From the NCBI GenBank assembly GCA_031553885.1, contig JAVBKV010000027.1, positions 1 to 64,000 of the forward strand: 64,000 nucleotides of DNA, written 5' to 3'. The position numbers were made by a program, and so were the translations under genes. This stretch comes from JAVBKV01 sp031553885. GTDB lineage: Bacteria > Bacteroidota > Bacteroidia > Bacteroidales > Azobacteroidaceae. Shown piece by piece: positions 63,270-64,000 of this stretch. The notes beneath the pieces were generated by a model. That model was not told where the DNA came from and ran no database searches. It saw nothing but the letters and a program-made list of their open reading frames with translations. Each line of letters starts with the position of its first letter. Position 1 is the first letter of the stretch.

Positions 63270-63305
63270 TAATTTTTCATTTTTAACTTTTAATTCTTAA
63301 TTCCC
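63270..63305. repeat. Interspersed AT-rich repeat, single arm
   Basis: TTTTTCATTTTTAACTTTTA then ATTCTTAATTCCC, ending directly at the response regulator ATG. The last 15 bases match the arm of the perfect repeat at 45530-45565. Confidence 0.7.
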
Positions 63306-64000
63306 ATGATCCGCACCATCATCATCGAAGACGAATATTCTCCCCGCCAAATGCTGAGGAAGAAACTAGAACTGCATTTTCCTGATATGCAAATCATTGC
63401 CGAATGTGAAAATGCAGAGGATGCCCTGATCGAAATTCTGCGGTTACGTCCCGACCTGTTGTTTCTCGATATACAGATGACCGGCAGAAACGGTCTTTGG
63501 CTGGCCGACGAATTGATGCGGATGAAAGGTGATACTTTTACACCTCCGGACCTCATCTTTACTACGGGATATACCTATCCGGAGTATTTACTGAAAGCTT
63601 TTGAACTGGCAGCGATCGATTATCTTGTAAAACCGGTCAGTCCGGAAAGCCTGGAGAAAGCTATTGTCCGCTACCGGGAGCGCGCTGGAACTACTACCGG
63701 CTTGCAGAACCTGGCGGATGCACTTCATGAAGATAAGCTGTTGAAATTCAAAAGTTATAACGGGTTGTTTCTGCTTCGTCCGGACGATATTGCCTACATC
63801 GAGGCCGATCGGGATTACGCTTGTATGTTCTTTGCCAATGGTGCAAAAGAAGATGTTTTCGAACGGCTGGGTGAAATAGAAAAGAAACTTCCATCCGAAA
63901 CCTTTCTGCGTACAGGCAAAAGCATTATCGTTAACCGTAAATACATCCGTAAAATCACGGATACTGCACTCCAACTCGTTATTTCCAATACAAGTTATGT
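63306..64000 (+). CDS. LytTR-family response regulator, cut by right edge
   Basis: At least 231 residues, with the frame open at the window end. The receiver domain has the acidic pocket IIIEDE (8-10), phospho-acceptor Asp55 in LLFLDIQM, the conserved Thr in IFTTGY and Lys in YLVKPV. A LytTR DNA-binding domain follows from about residue 145 (LLKFKSYNGLFLLRPDDIAYIEADRDYA, FLRTGKSIIVNRKYIRKI). It should take phosphate from the upstream kinase and bind paired direct repeats, perhaps those at 60215-60246. The start is directly after an interspersed repeat. Confidence 0.93.
   Translation, partial: MIRTIIIEDEYSPRQMLRKKLELHFPDMQIIAECENAEDALIEILRLRPDLLFLDIQMTGRNGLWLADELMRMKGDTFTPPDLIFTTGYTYPEYLLKAFELAAIDYLVKPVSPESLEKAIVRYRERAGTTTGLQNLADALHEDKLLKFKSYNGLFLLRPDDIAYIEADRDYACMFFANGAKEDVFERLGEIEKKLPSETFLRTGKSIIVNRKYIRKITDTALQLVISNTSY

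Overview
The window is chromosomal DNA from a Bacteroidota bacterium, most likely order Bacteroidales. Pointers are the TAnnTTTG-type promoter boxes, the sigma/FecR/TonB-receptor relay with a DUF4249 lipoprotein, a type IX secretion C-terminal domain protein, a PorT-like barrel, RHS-tail proteins with signal peptides, the CPS/aromatic/glycogen gene arrangements and the scarcity of Shine-Dalgarno sites. I cannot name the genus with confidence. GC is moderate (roughly 40-45% by eye). Both ends of the window cut genes.

Layout. 1-4.1 kb (minus): a decaying block of secreted proteins, with two tandem transglutaminase-like/TPR paralogues (one frameshifted), an unrecognised secreted protein and an RHS-tail protein whose JAB metalloprotease-like toxin end lies behind a one-base frameshift. 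4.1-11.2 kb (minus): tRNA-Arg(ACG), a patatin/outer-membrane-barrel protein and carB-carA. 11.2-19 kb (plus): M23 peptidase, two M3 oligopeptidases, a WecG/TagA glycosyltransferase with a WecA/MraY-type sugar-phosphate transferase, and a small winged-helix protein. 19.1-24.6 kb (minus): ECF sigma, FecR, TonB-dependent receptor, DUF4249 lipoprotein. 24.6-26.1 kb: an IS110/IS1111-type element with a structured 3' non-coding end. 26.1-39.1 kb: housekeeping and envelope genes (EEP hydrolase, CDF efflux, proS, YigZ, TlpA-like, YccF, PorT-like, LysM/periplasmic-binding fusion, T9SS cargo, lytic transglycosylase, grpE-dnaJ, rhomboid). 39.4-44 kb (plus): glycogen/alpha-glucan operon (debranching enzyme, GT4, GH57). 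44-47.7 kb: Tat-exported FAD oxidoreductase, an unrecognised secreted protein and a DUF1080 (3-keto-disaccharide hydrolase family) protein. 47.8-51.9 kb (minus): Phe/Tyr operon pheA-aminotransferase-DAHP synthase/chorismate mutase-tyrA. 52.3-59.3 kb (plus): MacAB/TolC-type efflux operon with three different adaptor genes. 59.3-64 kb (plus): alpha/beta hydrolase, then a large sensor histidine kinase and a LytTR response regulator cut by the window edge.

Most notable signals. The pheA operon has a complete transcription attenuator readable in the sequence: promoter, a GTG-started 26-residue leader peptide packed with Phe and Tyr codons, an antiterminator segment and an intrinsic terminator just before pheA. 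The FAD oxidoreductase gene and the divergent pair beside it share a 14-base upstream motif and look like one small glycoside-processing unit. A two-turn-spaced direct repeat precedes the LytTR two-component operon. The IS110 element carries a candidate bridge RNA. An AT-rich interspersed repeat forms perfect 27-36 bp hairpins between genes and supplies the last codons of three proteins. carA and carB meet inside a 9-base tandem array in which a single-base slip would fuse them.
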